From Apostichopus japonicus (Eukaryota > Echinodermata > Holothuroidea > Aspidochirotida > Stichopodidae), in assembly GCF_037975245.1 (NCBI RefSeq), contig NC_092581.1, positions 7,527,501 through 7,591,500 of the forward strand: a DNA stretch of 64,000 bases, given 5' to 3'. A program made the position numbers and the translations under genes. Positions within the stretch are counted from its first letter, which is position 1. Each line of letters opens with the position of its first letter. Shown here one piece after another: positions 29,166 to 38,400 of this stretch. The notes under the pieces are model-generated. The model had not been told where the DNA came from and searched no databases. It saw only the letters and a list, made by a program, of their open reading frames with translations.

Positions 29166-29640
29166 AAGTACTTTTTAGTTAAGAAATGAGATAGTGACAC
29201 ACATTGTAAGTTTCATGGTAATTTTTATTAACATTCAGTATTAATGCAAAATGTGACAAATAAGCATTTCATTTAAAAGTCATTTCATAAAGAACAATAA
29301 CAAACACTAAAGGTCAAAGAACAGTTAAAACTAAAATAAATGTTTATGGGACAATTGGGAAAACTTATTTTTACAAAATTGTCAAAATCTTGTATGACAA
29401 AACATCTTAAGAATACTTATGGTATTACTTTGAAATGCTCCTAAGCCATTAAGTTGGAAGTGTTCAACAGTTTTCAACAATTAGAACCCCTGATGACCTA
29501 TACAATTTCTTAAAGACCCTCATTGTCCACTGACCATGCATCATTATGGGCTCCATCAGTTTCATCAAAATAGCAGCATGGAATAGATGTGGAAAGACAG
29601 AAAAAGGGAAAAAATGCAAGTACACAGCTCAAATACAAAA
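29166..29640. other. transposon interior, no clear gene
   Basis: AT-rich sequence. One minus-strand stretch near 29500-29585 reads coding-like (FDETDGAHNDAWSVDNEGL, then stop), but it has no convincing splice acceptor. It could be the last exon of the element's gene; I cannot identify the protein. Confidence 0.25.
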
Positions 29641-30080
29641 ATAGAAGTTTAACTAAATAAATTATCTTAATTAATATTTAAATATAAATATACATAACAT
29701 ATATTTAATATACACAAAATAATATATCATATTTATAAATTTATTTATAAAAATAATACCCCATGTCAAATCAAATGGTATAAAAAGGCCTTGAGTAGCT
29801 CTTTATGACCTTAGCTGTTAAAAAGGGCCCGAAAATATCCTTATAATCATCATCTCGAATTAGGAAGTTGGGAGTGATATTATTATGAGTTTCTGACCAT
29901 GGATGTGATGGTACAATATTAATGCAGAACATGTAAGTTGAATATGTTATTATCCTTGAAGCAACATTAGGGTGGAACAGAAAACAAAGTAGTTAAAATA
30001 TTTCTAGAAGTACTTTTTCACAAACTATAAGCTATGTCTTGAATGGTAGAAACTTACCTTTTAGGTCAATTTTTGGGGTA
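29641..30080. other. AT-rich interior of transposon
   Basis: Positions 29650-29760 are almost pure A/T (runs such as TTAATATTTAAATATAAATA). The rest to 30080 shows no domain or RNA gene that I can recognise. Confidence 0.5.
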
Positions 30081-30107
30081 CATTTTAAATGAGGTCCCCA
30101 CATTCAA

Positions 30108-30285
30108 TCACACTAACCTCATTTAATGTAATGATTGTAATTTTTGCCAAGTACACTGAAGTCCATGTTAAAGACTTGCCCGATATATCGAACATCATTT
30201 GCTGATAATCTGAACTTTGCTTGATCCCCAAGGTGTGCGCAAGTACACAAACAATGATCTTATACACTACACTTATGTGGGGCTT
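30108..30285 (-). CDS. possible exon of transposon gene, unidentified
   Basis: On the minus strand one frame reads GDQAKFRLSANDVRYIGQV followed by FNMDFSVLGKNYNHYIK and then meets TGA next to a GTTAGTG donor-like site. A second open frame overlaps the same bases, so I cannot say which, if either, is used. No family is recognised. It has the same orientation as the other exon-like segments of this transposon. Confidence 0.25.
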
Positions 30286-30719
30286 AGGCATGCAATATAT
30301 ATAGCATACTAGTAGTATGACCGGTGTACATTGTTTAATATATCCGGTGTGCAGTATTATGTGTACGTATATGTTACAATTTCTGCTGAGAAATTATTTG
30401 TCATAAGTTTGGTTTATGACTCACCACAGTTTTTCTATAAATCAATGATGAATACTCAAGTGAACTATCTCTTTGCATTACACAAAAAAATATCCTTCCT
30501 TTTTCACTTTTGACATACAGTTGTGGCAAAGTAACAAAGGCATAAAGACATATGGTTAAGTATGTAACATTTGTGCTAGCCGCACTCTGTAAATGTAATG
30601 TAAATTAGCCATTTATATTGCAACATTAGCACAGTATTTACGGAACACTATCTATGGTCCTTGGTAACACATATCAGACATTATGCTCACTATGCTGAGA
30701 TACATCTACATGTTCCCCA

Positions 30720-30912
30720 GGGGACATCCCATATCATTGCAGCCATAAAGCGGTGCAAATGTTATACCTCCCAGGGTACCCTATACACCTGGGTAAACAG
30801 AGGCAATTGAGATTAAGTGTCTTCATTACAGATACATACTTATGGACCAGGTTGGTACATGAACCCACGATCATGGAATCACGTGTTCAGTGCCCTAACC
30901 ATTCCGCCACAA
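30720..30912 (-). repeat. tRNA-derived SINE
   Basis: On the minus strand the 5' part reads like a tRNA: A-box-like TGGCGGAATGGTTAGGGCAC (about 30890-30909) and B-box-like GGGTTCATGTACC (about 30854-30866), at normal tRNA spacing. It is followed by a body with CACCTGGGTAAACAG-type sequence (in + sense CCCAGGGTACCC ... ACACCTGGG), as in many marine-animal SINEs. No intact anticodon arm is claimed. It would be a Pol III-derived insertion within the larger transposon. Confidence 0.6.
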
Positions 30913-30929
30913 CTTCTCTATGTCTTTAC

Positions 30930-31460
30930 GTACTGTGGTTATTTCACTGATTGCATAATGCGCACTGTATATCACAGATTGTTCCTTATATTTAAGGTAG
31001 CATACGCCTATTACAAGCCCCATTGACTTACACACTAAATCACAAAAGTAATGTGGTCTCTAAGTCTAGATAGAAGTTTTCACTAGCTGAATGCTACCTA
31101 TCACCGGATAGCTGACAAGTTGGCCTTTCAAGGCCCTTACAATTTTCTGTATCATGACCATGTAGATATTTTGTTATTCGATCCGGAAGTTTTTGTCACT
31201 TGTAAACAAACCTCTTCACTCAGTGGTAAACAATTTTCCTACGCTGCTCCTGTGAAGCCTAAAGGGGTCTAAAACTGCCTCAATTGACCCAATGTACCCA
31301 CCACATGTACTTCCATATATGCTCTTCAACATGCAAGCCACAAAAAAACTAAATTATGATTAATAACAGGTCAAAAAAAGATGTTCTCCAGCTGCTTTTT
31401 GGCACTTTTCCTGAAGGAGAACAATCGAGGGAATGGATATAGACTCTAATAGGAGTATGC
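30930..31460. other. transposon interior, nothing recognised
   Basis: No domain, RNA gene or repeat that I can support on either strand. Base composition is AT-rich, like the rest of this element. Confidence 0.4.
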
Positions 31461-31676
31461 CACCTTAAGTGAGAGATGAATTTTTTTTCATACCAAAATG
31501 ATACTTTTCATAGTCGTTACAATATAAACCACAACAGAATTCTCTGCAATTATCATTTTTTGTCCATAAAGATGTCTTTTCGGAGATTTCAGTATGCACT
31601 GTGCAGTGTGTAAATACACATATGAGCAATACTGTGTAAGCATTAACCAGGTCTCCGTCTGCAGCAACATTTCTAG

Positions 31677-31831
31677 TCACCAATTTTGATAAGCTTGACC
31701 AAGTTGGGTGCATTTATGATTCTTGCAGGTTTTATTGGTATCCGGATCACAGTCCACTTGGTCTGGCTTGCCATACTGCAGAAACATCATCCAGAGAAGG
31801 GTCAGCGGGGAGGGCTTTCTCGTCTCTGGCT
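31677..31831 (-). CDS. candidate exon of transposon gene, Cys-containing
   Basis: A minus-strand open segment follows a good splice acceptor (pyrimidine-rich, then CACATTTCAG at 31832-31841). It reads PETRKPSPLTLLWMMFLQYG and then DQVDCDPDTNKTCKNHKC before a TGA at 31677-31679. The pattern C-x7-C-x4-C looks like a metal-binding or disulphide knuckle, but I do not recognise the family. It lies downstream, in the same orientation, of the exon at 34061-34146; the Kolobok-like element would sit in the intron between them. Confidence 0.4.
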
Positions 31832-32136
31832 CTGAAATGTGATGAAAACTACTTTTGTTTAGCTAAGCTGATTCCTCCCAAACTGACCTACAGGACATAC
31901 CCCAATGTATTCCTGATCTGTTTGGAACATGTTAAACTGATAATGCCTGTCACTCCAGTGCAACTGTTAAGTTACTCAGAATAAGAGAATAGAATTGAAG
32001 GTGTTCTTTGCCAAAACTGGATCATTGGGATTTGTAAACCACAGCCTAACTATAACAGTATGTACTTAGTCTAAAGGAAAGCTTACTGAAATGCTATCTA
32101 GGTACACAGCTCACCTCAATAACATATCCAGTCCAT

Positions 32137-32158
32137 TTAAAGGTTTATGCATAGGTTG
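32137..32158 (+). repeat. diverged second copy of Kolobok-like terminus
   Basis: TTAAAGGTTTATGCATAGGTTG lies 32 bp outside the true left terminus of the nested element and matches it at 18 of 22 positions in the same orientation. It may be a relic of an earlier insertion or an aberrant excision at a neighbouring TTAA. Confidence 0.5.
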
Positions 32159-32655
32159 TTACACTGTATTAAAGGTTTATGGACAGGTAGCAATTTTGCT
32201 ATGAATGTATTGCTTATGTATGTCCGAGCATATTCTCAATATAAACTCTTTAAAAATTTGCTCTATTTTTTGACATATTAAGGATTAATTACTCAGATCA
32301 ACGAAAAACAAACGCCTGAAAGCACGTTTCTAAAATTTGACTTCTGACACGATGTGACGTAGAATCGAGAAGGGATAAGAGCATGCGTATATGTGAAAAC
32401 TCCGGATGTTTACATTGAGTCATCGAACTGGGTATATATTGTGTATCAATCTATACCCGAAGCACGTAATCGTTACCATTCCGTTCGTTGACAAATTTGT
32501 TTTCGTAGGCCTACATCCATATTCGTTTATTCAAAACGCTGTTTAAAAGAGAATTAATTTGTTTACATTCTAATTTTGTATGATTACATCGTATTCAATT
32601 TTATTTTTGGAAATACTGTTCTAAGTCTTAAGTTTGGAGAGAGTTTTGAGTAAGA

Positions 32656-33102
32656 ATGCCGCGGCGTTGCATAATAGGAGGTTGCAGTAACACTAAAAGT
32701 GGAAATATAAGCCTACACGTATTTCCAAAGAAAGAACCTACGCGTTCGGCCTGGATACAAAGTGTAAAAAACACCCGAAAAGATTGGTCCGGACCATCGA
32801 AAGAGAGTCTTGTTTGCAGTGCCCATTTTCGCGAGGAATGCTTTGACTTATTAGTTGGACAGTATTATAGTCAGCTTGGATTTACGCCACTAACCCACAG
32901 GCGTCTCAAGCCAGATGCAGTGCCAACTCTTTTCGGTGGAAAAGGTACTGTGGGGCCTAGGACAACTTCTGCTACTAGTACTAGTGTTACAGCAGCTGAA
33001 AAACATGATGAAGCTCCAGGACCTAGTACTAGTAGTAATATTCCAAGTGAAACCCCAAGCCGTAAAGTTGGAGGAGCCTTTCTCAAAAGAGAAAGAAAAA
33101 GA
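32656..33102 (+). CDS. THAP-domain protein, first exon
   Basis: The start ATG is preceded by a long 5' region with no competing in-frame start that I can see. Residues 1-93 form a complete THAP zinc-dependent DNA-binding domain: C5, C10, C54 and H57 as the C2CH ligands, P24, W33, F58, and AVPTLF at 88-93. A Ser/Thr/Pro-rich linker follows (about 95-135), then a basic end (FLKRERKR). A GTAAGT at 33103-33108 is a strong donor, so translation to the nearby TGA (33111) is probably not the real end. Inside the TTAA element this domain most likely recognised the transposon ends. Downstream transposase exons were not found before the right terminus. Confidence 0.8.
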
Positions 33103-33111
33103 GTAAGTTGA

Positions 33112-33421
33112 CTTCAGACTTCAACTTTGCAAAATCAGGTCTATGCTACTGTAGGCTTCTAGGGGAACAGTTGCAGAAACCCCAACCTCGGTTAATGTTC
33201 TTTGACTGTTTAAGAATGTAAGCTGAAACATTGATATTTCTAAGCCTCGGCTGGCTCTACAGAAATGGCTATTTTGTGAAGCACCTTGATTTTTATTTAA
33301 ACAAAGAACTGCAACAAACCATTGAAAAGTACAGTAAATTCATGGCTTTGATACGTCACTGTTTACTTCTGTTGTAGCCTCACTACTGTGGTTACATTAA
33401 AATTTGGTGGGTATTCTGCAG
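33112..33421. other. Kolobok-like interior without recognised gene
   Basis: Between the THAP exon donor and the opposing minus-strand frame no DDE-type catalytic motif is visible. If the element once had a full transposase, this is where its remaining exons should be. Confidence 0.4.
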
Positions 33422-33616
33422 TTATGTCCTCAAAAGTGACATTTCTCTTCTGATGCTGGCTTCTGGCTCAAATTGATAGGGCCTAATTTCCTCTTGGTTC
33501 GGAATTTCGTATTCCAAAGAGCCTTCTTCCTCACTTGCTGTCCCCGTTTCGTCGTCCGAAACCTCTGGACTGGAAATTTCGGGTTGTTTTGAAGCTTCCA
33601 TTTTCGAGGTTACCAA
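33422..33616 (-). CDS. possible first exon, acidic protein with PYQFEPEA motif
   Basis: 64 residues from an ATG at 33616: an acidic Ser/Glu-rich start (SDDETGTASEEEG), then IPNQEEIRPYQFEPEAS. The motif PYxFEPxA after an acidic stretch is familiar from the amino termini of P2X7-carboxy-terminal-domain-like proteins in transposon-rich invertebrate genomes; that link is from memory and uncertain. It points towards the THAP exon (convergent) and lies wholly within the TTAA element. No clear splice donor was seen before its stop. Confidence 0.4.
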   Translation of the reverse strand: MVTSKMEASKQPEISSPEVSDDETGTASEEEGSLEYEIPNQEEIRPYQFEPEASIRREMSLLRT

Positions 33617-33868
33617 GCGAAATCAACGTTAAAAGATAGTGCGCAGAACTTTACATTTAACATACGGTCTGCGCATCTCGATTCTACGTCACAAAAAATC
33701 AATACGTTATGAGGTGGTTATCGATTCTTACGTTTGTGAAGCTCAAAATTTCCCGATTTTTTCACTTTTTGAAATCGAATTTCAAGAATTTGATGGCATA
33801 TGTGAAAAGTAGATGTAATTTGCTATTGAATAGAGTAAAGTTGTAGCTACCTGTCCATAAACCTTTAA

Positions 33869-34055
33869 AGACAGGTATAGGGGACAAGAGATAGATAGGG
33901 GGCATAATTTGTGATAAAACATTCAAATTTGTTGCTCGTCAAATTACCTTAATCTCCATGGGTGGCAAGCACTGGTTCCTATAGTTACTACAGTAGATCT
34001 CCCATGGAAATATCAGGATATCTATTTCTGCTGTCAGAGTTGTTTGGAATTTGTT
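33869..34055. other. transposon interior, nothing recognised
   Basis: Short stretch between the nested element and the next exon-like segment. AT-rich, with no motif to report. Confidence 0.4.
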
Positions 34056-34060
34056 GTTAC

Positions 34061-34146
34061 CTCATCTAACCAGTTGAGTCCATTGATACCACAGCCATTC
34101 AAAGTATATAGCTGTGAATGCTGAGGACTTGGCACATCAACTTTCG
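34061..34146 (-). CDS. candidate internal exon of transposon gene
   Basis: 86 bp bounded by canonical splice sites on the minus strand: acceptor TTGTCTATTTGCAG ending at 34147, and donor GTAACA beginning at 34060. Between them one frame is fully open and reads KVDVPSPQHSQLYTLNG then CGINGLNWLDE, which looks like real protein. The exon enters with two bases of a split codon and ends on a codon border. I do not recognise the family. It lies in the 6.5-kb transposon, so a transposase or accessory protein is the natural guess. Confidence 0.5.
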
Positions 34147-34149
34147 CTG

Positions 34150-34965
34150 CAAATAGACAAACAACAGTAAATTAATGATAGGCTGAGTAGGCTCAAAACC
34201 CCTTGATGCACATATGCAGGAGCAGAAAATGCATACCTTTGTGGAATATTTGCTAAATAAGACTCAAAACATTCTCTGTCCAGGGTATTAGCACTCAGCA
34301 GCCACTCCACTTAGGATACAGAACCCTACAACATTGCTACAGCTGGTGTAGACTTGGTCTAGGAGTAGGAAGTAGGATACTAACATAGCGCCACTATGAA
34401 CCTGAGGCCTAAGCTAACAACATTATGGGTATTTCATGCATTGAAACTGAGTTTTTGTCCTTAGTTAAACACCAGGTTCTTCCAACTTTAGCAAAAATAT
34501 CCTAAAATATGAGTACCATGTACTTTAGCCTACAAGAGCAGAAGGTAAGTCCCACTCCGAAGATCTTCAGTTCAGAGTGCACGAAATGCAGACGGGGTTG
34601 GTGGTCGACGAAGTGTCTAGAAACTTGACGTATGCTAGCCTACACCACAGGCGCTCTTAACATTATACTAAGAATATAGGCCTAGTATACTAGCTAATAA
34701 TACACATTTATATAAAATATGTCATATAAGTGTGTATTACTGCTACTATAGTACTATACATCTACGAGCGCATGTGGGCTACACCAGGTAGACTAAACTC
34801 CTAGCCTAGCTTCGTCCTAGCGTTAGCAACAGTTTTGCTTACTAAGGCCTAACGTTATAATTTTACCCATACTTTCCAGCCAAACATATCGCGGATATTC
34901 AAACCTTCCTTGAACAATATGTCAATTGTGTCAATTATTATTTATTAGAATTTCAGTTGTGATTG
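34150..34965. other. transposon interior, nothing recognised
   Basis: About 800 bp with no coding segment, RNA gene or tandem repeat that I can support. Confidence 0.4.
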
Positions 34966-34972
34966 AACTTAC

Positions 34973-35056
34973 CTAACTGACGACATTTTGAAACTGCTTC
35001 TGACAGTTTGCTAAATGATTAAGAATCTCCTCATTTTGTTGATAGCCCTGTTCTAT
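34973..35056 (-). CDS. possible upstream exon, coiled-coil-like
   Basis: 84 bp between an acceptor-like TAACTGCAG and a strong donor GTAAGT (34967-34972). One frame reads IEQGYQQNEEILNHLANCQK then QFQNVVS, with a heptad-like hydrophobic pattern, but its last codon before the donor is TAG. Either the frame is broken or the true donor differs. It lies just downstream of the CRE/CCAAT cluster. Confidence 0.3.
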   Translation of the reverse strand: MEQGYQQNEEILNHLANCQKQFQNVVS

Positions 35057-35189
35057 CTGCAGTTAGGCAATGGCCGCAAGTACGACGTACGACGTACCAC
35101 GTACGTGCATACAGTATATATGTAATCGCCGGCCGTCGTCTGAATTTTTGATCTCTGATCTGCTGAGCACACGGTATTCTACGGTACGA

Positions 35190-35220
35190 TGATTGGATAA
35201 AAATAATGACGTCATTGGTC
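35190..35220 (-). promoter_or_regulatory. CRE plus CCAAT boxes, candidate promoter of transposon gene
   Basis: On the minus strand CCAATGACGTCATT combines a CCAAT box with a perfect palindromic CRE (TGACGTCA, 35207-35214). A second CCAAT (35192-35196 reversed) follows. The cluster lies about 240 bp inside the right terminus and upstream of all minus-strand exon-like segments, which is where the element's promoter would be expected. Confidence 0.45.
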
Positions 35221-35339
35221 CAAGCTGAAGGTTATAGAAAGTAAACAAACAGAAGACTAGAACATTCTCGTCACGATTACATACATGACATGCTTAGTGA
35301 GTGTCAAAAAATTTCATACAAATTTATGTGACAAGTTTA

Positions 35340-35454
35340 TGTTAGTCGAACGATCATGCAAATTGGTCTGCTACTAACGAATTGGTAATAACTAGCTAAC
35401 TCTAGTCACTGTGACTAGATTTTTGCCATTCGTGACTAACTAATGTTTACAGTG
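35340..35454. repeat. right terminal repeat and subterminal motifs
   Basis: Contains the inverted CACTG terminus (35432-35454), further TAGTCA-type motifs (TTAGTCG, GTGACTAACTAA), and a perfect 17-bp palindrome CTAGTCACTGTGACTAG at 35402-35418. It mirrors the motif cluster at the other end, though it is shorter. Confidence 0.75.
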
Positions 35455-38400
35455 CGTACATTCGATCGATCGGTACCGAACGATCGATTTTTCGGTACCG
35501 CACGATCGATTGGTAGGTTCCGTACGATCGATTGATCGGTAAGGTACAGTCGATTGATCGGTACCGCACATGCGATTGATCGGTACCGCACGATCGATTG
35601 GTAGGTTCCGTACGATCGATTGATCGGTACGGTACAGTCGATTGATCGGTACCGTACATGCGTTTGATCGGTACCGCATATTCTATTAATCGGTACCTCA
35701 CGATCGATTAGACGGTACCGTACATTCGATTGATCGGTATCGCACATTCGATCGATCGGCTACGCACATTCGATTTACCGGTACGGTTCATTCGATTGAT
35801 CGGTACTGCATGATCTATTAATCGGTATTGCACGATCGATTGATCGGTACCGTACATACGATTGATCGGTAACGCACATTCGATTGATCGGTACCTCACT
35901 TTCGATTGATCGGTACTGTACATTCGATTGATGGGTACCGAACATTCGATCGACCGGTATTGCACATTCGATTGATCGGTACCGCACATGCGATTTATCT
36001 GTACCGTACAATCGATTGATCGATACCGAAAATTCGATTGATCGGTACTGCACATTCTATTTATCGGTACCGTACAATCGATTGATCGTTTTCGCACATT
36101 CGATTTATTGGTATCGCCATTCGATAAATAGGTACCATACAATCGATTGAACGGTACGGTAAATTCGATTCATCTTTACCGCACGATCGATTGATCGGTA
36201 CCGCACATTCGATCGGTATCGCACATTTCATTTATCGGTACCTACAATCTATTGATCGACACGGTACATTCGATTGATCGGTATGGCACATTCGATTGAT
36301 CGGTACCGTACATTCGATTGATCGGTACCGAACGATCGATTTTTCGGTACCGCACGATCGATTGGTAGGTTCCGTACGATCGATTGATCGGTACGGTACA
36401 GTCGATTGATCGGTATCGCACATGCGATTGATCGGTACCGCATATTCTATTAATCGGTACCTCACGATCGATTAGACGGTACCGTACATTCGATTGATCG
36501 GTACCGCATATTCGATTGATTGGTACCGCACAATCGATTGTTAGGTACCGTACGATCGATTGATCGGTACCGTACATTCGATTGATCAGTAACGCATATT
36601 CGATTGATCGGTACCGCACATTCGATTGATCGGTACCGCACATTTGATTGATCGGTACCGCACATTTGTTCGATCGGTACCGTACGATCGATTAATCCGT
36701 ACGGTGCATTCGATTGATCGGTATCGCACATTTGATTGTGTTACCTTATTATCTATTTATCGGTATCGCACAATCGTTTTATCGGTATCGCACATTCTAT
36801 TGATCAGTATCGCGCATTCGATTGATCGGTACTGCACATTCGATTGATCGGTACAGAACATTCGATTGATCGTTACCCAACATTCGATTAATCGGTAACG
36901 CACACTCTATTGATCGGCACCGCATATCCGATTGATCGGTACCGAACATTTTATTAATCGGTACCGCGCATTCGATTGATCGGTACCGTACATTCGATTG
37001 ATCGGTACCGCAAGATCGATTAATCGGTACTGCACATTCGATTGATCGGTACAGAACATTCGATTGATCGTTACCCAACATTCGATTAATCGGTAACGCA
37101 CACTCTATTGATCGGCACCGCATATTCGATTGATCGGTACCGAACATTTTATTAATCGGTACCGCGCATTCGATTGATCGGTACCGTACATTCGATTTAT
37201 CGGTACCGCAAGATCGATTAATCGGTACTGCACGATCAATTGATCAGTACCGCACATTCGATCGGTATCGCACATTCGATTTATCAGTACCGTACAATCG
37301 AAAAATCGGCACGGTACATTCGATTGATCTGTATCGCACATGCGACTGATCAGTACCGCAACATTCGATTGATCGGTACCGTACATTCGTTTTATCGGTA
37401 CCGTACAATCGATTGATCGGTACGGTACATTCGATTGATGGATAGGTACCGTACGATCTTTTGATATTTACCGTGCATTCGATTTATCGGTTCCGCACGA
37501 TCGTTTGATCGGTACGGTACATTCGATTGATAGGTACCGCACGATTGATTGATAGGTACCGTACGATCGATTAATCGGTACCGTACATTCTATTGATCGG
37601 TAACGCATATTCGATTGATCGATAACGCACATTCGATTGATCGGTACCGCACGAATGTTTGATCGGTACCGCCTTTGTTCAATCGGTACCGAACAGTCGA
37701 TTGATCGATAACGAACATTCGATTGATCGGTACCGAACATTCGATTGATCGGTACCGAATATTCGATTGATCGGTATTGCACATTCGATTGATCGATAAC
37801 TAACAATCGATTGATCGGCACGATATATTCGATTGATCGGTACCGTGCATTCGATTGATCGGTACCGTACATTCTATTGATCGGTAACGCACATTCGATT
37901 GATCGGTAACGCACAATCGATTGATCGGTTCCGCATATTCGAATTATTCGTACCGTTCAATCGATTGATCTGTACGGTACATTAGATTGATCGGTACCGC
38001 ACGATCGTTTGTTCGGTACCGCACATTTGTTCAATCGGTACCGAACAGTCGATTGATCGATAACGAACATTCGATTGATCGGTATCGCACATTCGAATTA
38101 TCCGTACCGTTCAATCGATTGATCGGCACGGTATATTCGATTTATCGGTACCGTGCATTCGATTTATCGGTACCTAAGATTCTATTTATCGTTATCGCAC
38201 ATTCGATCGATCGGTACCGCACATTCGATTGACCGACACAGCACATTCGATTGATCGGAACCGAACAGTCGATTGATCGTTATCGCACATTTGATTGTAC
38301 GGTACCGCATATTCGATTGATCGGTACCGCACATTCGATTGATCTGTATCGCACATTCGATTGATAGGTACCGTACGATCGATTAATCGGTACAGTACAT

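Larger units (their letters stand above)
32173..33864 (+). mobile_element. nested Kolobok-like transposon with TTAA target site
   Basis: A 1.7-kb element bounded by TTAA on both sides (32169-32172 and 33865-33868) with perfect 19-bp terminal inverted repeats, AGGTTTATGGACAGGTAGC. A further inverted pair, TGTGACGTAGAATCGAGA, lies inside at 32353-32370 and 33676-33693. A TTAA duplication, AGG ends and a THAP-domain exon are together typical of the Kolobok superfamily. It is too short for a full transposase, so it is probably a deleted copy. Confidence 0.82.
28919..35454 (-). mobile_element. 6.5-kb DNA transposon with CACTG termini (EnSpm/CMC-like)
   Basis: The ends are inverted repeats. The left starts CACTGTAAACAATAGTTAGT and the right, reversed, CACTGTAAACATTAGTTAGT, with one mismatch in about 22 bases. 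Satellite flanks read GGTAC-CGC on the left and CGT-ACATTCG on the right. Removing the element with one CGY restores a perfect monomer, so a 3-bp target duplication with one mismatch is implied. CACTG ends plus a 3-bp duplication fit the EnSpm/CMC group, but no transposase could be assigned. It contains minus-strand exon-like segments, a SINE and a nested Kolobok-like element. Strand is given for the exon-like segments. Confidence 0.8.

Noticed and set aside
30331-31026. Short plus-strand frames around the SINE
   Set aside because: They overlap the tRNA-like SINE or AT-rich DNA and have no domain or splice support.
28919-35454. P-element or hAT assignment for the CACTG transposon because a THAP exon lies inside
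   Set aside because: The THAP exon belongs to the nested TTAA element, and the outer flanks fit a 3-bp, not an 8-bp, duplication.
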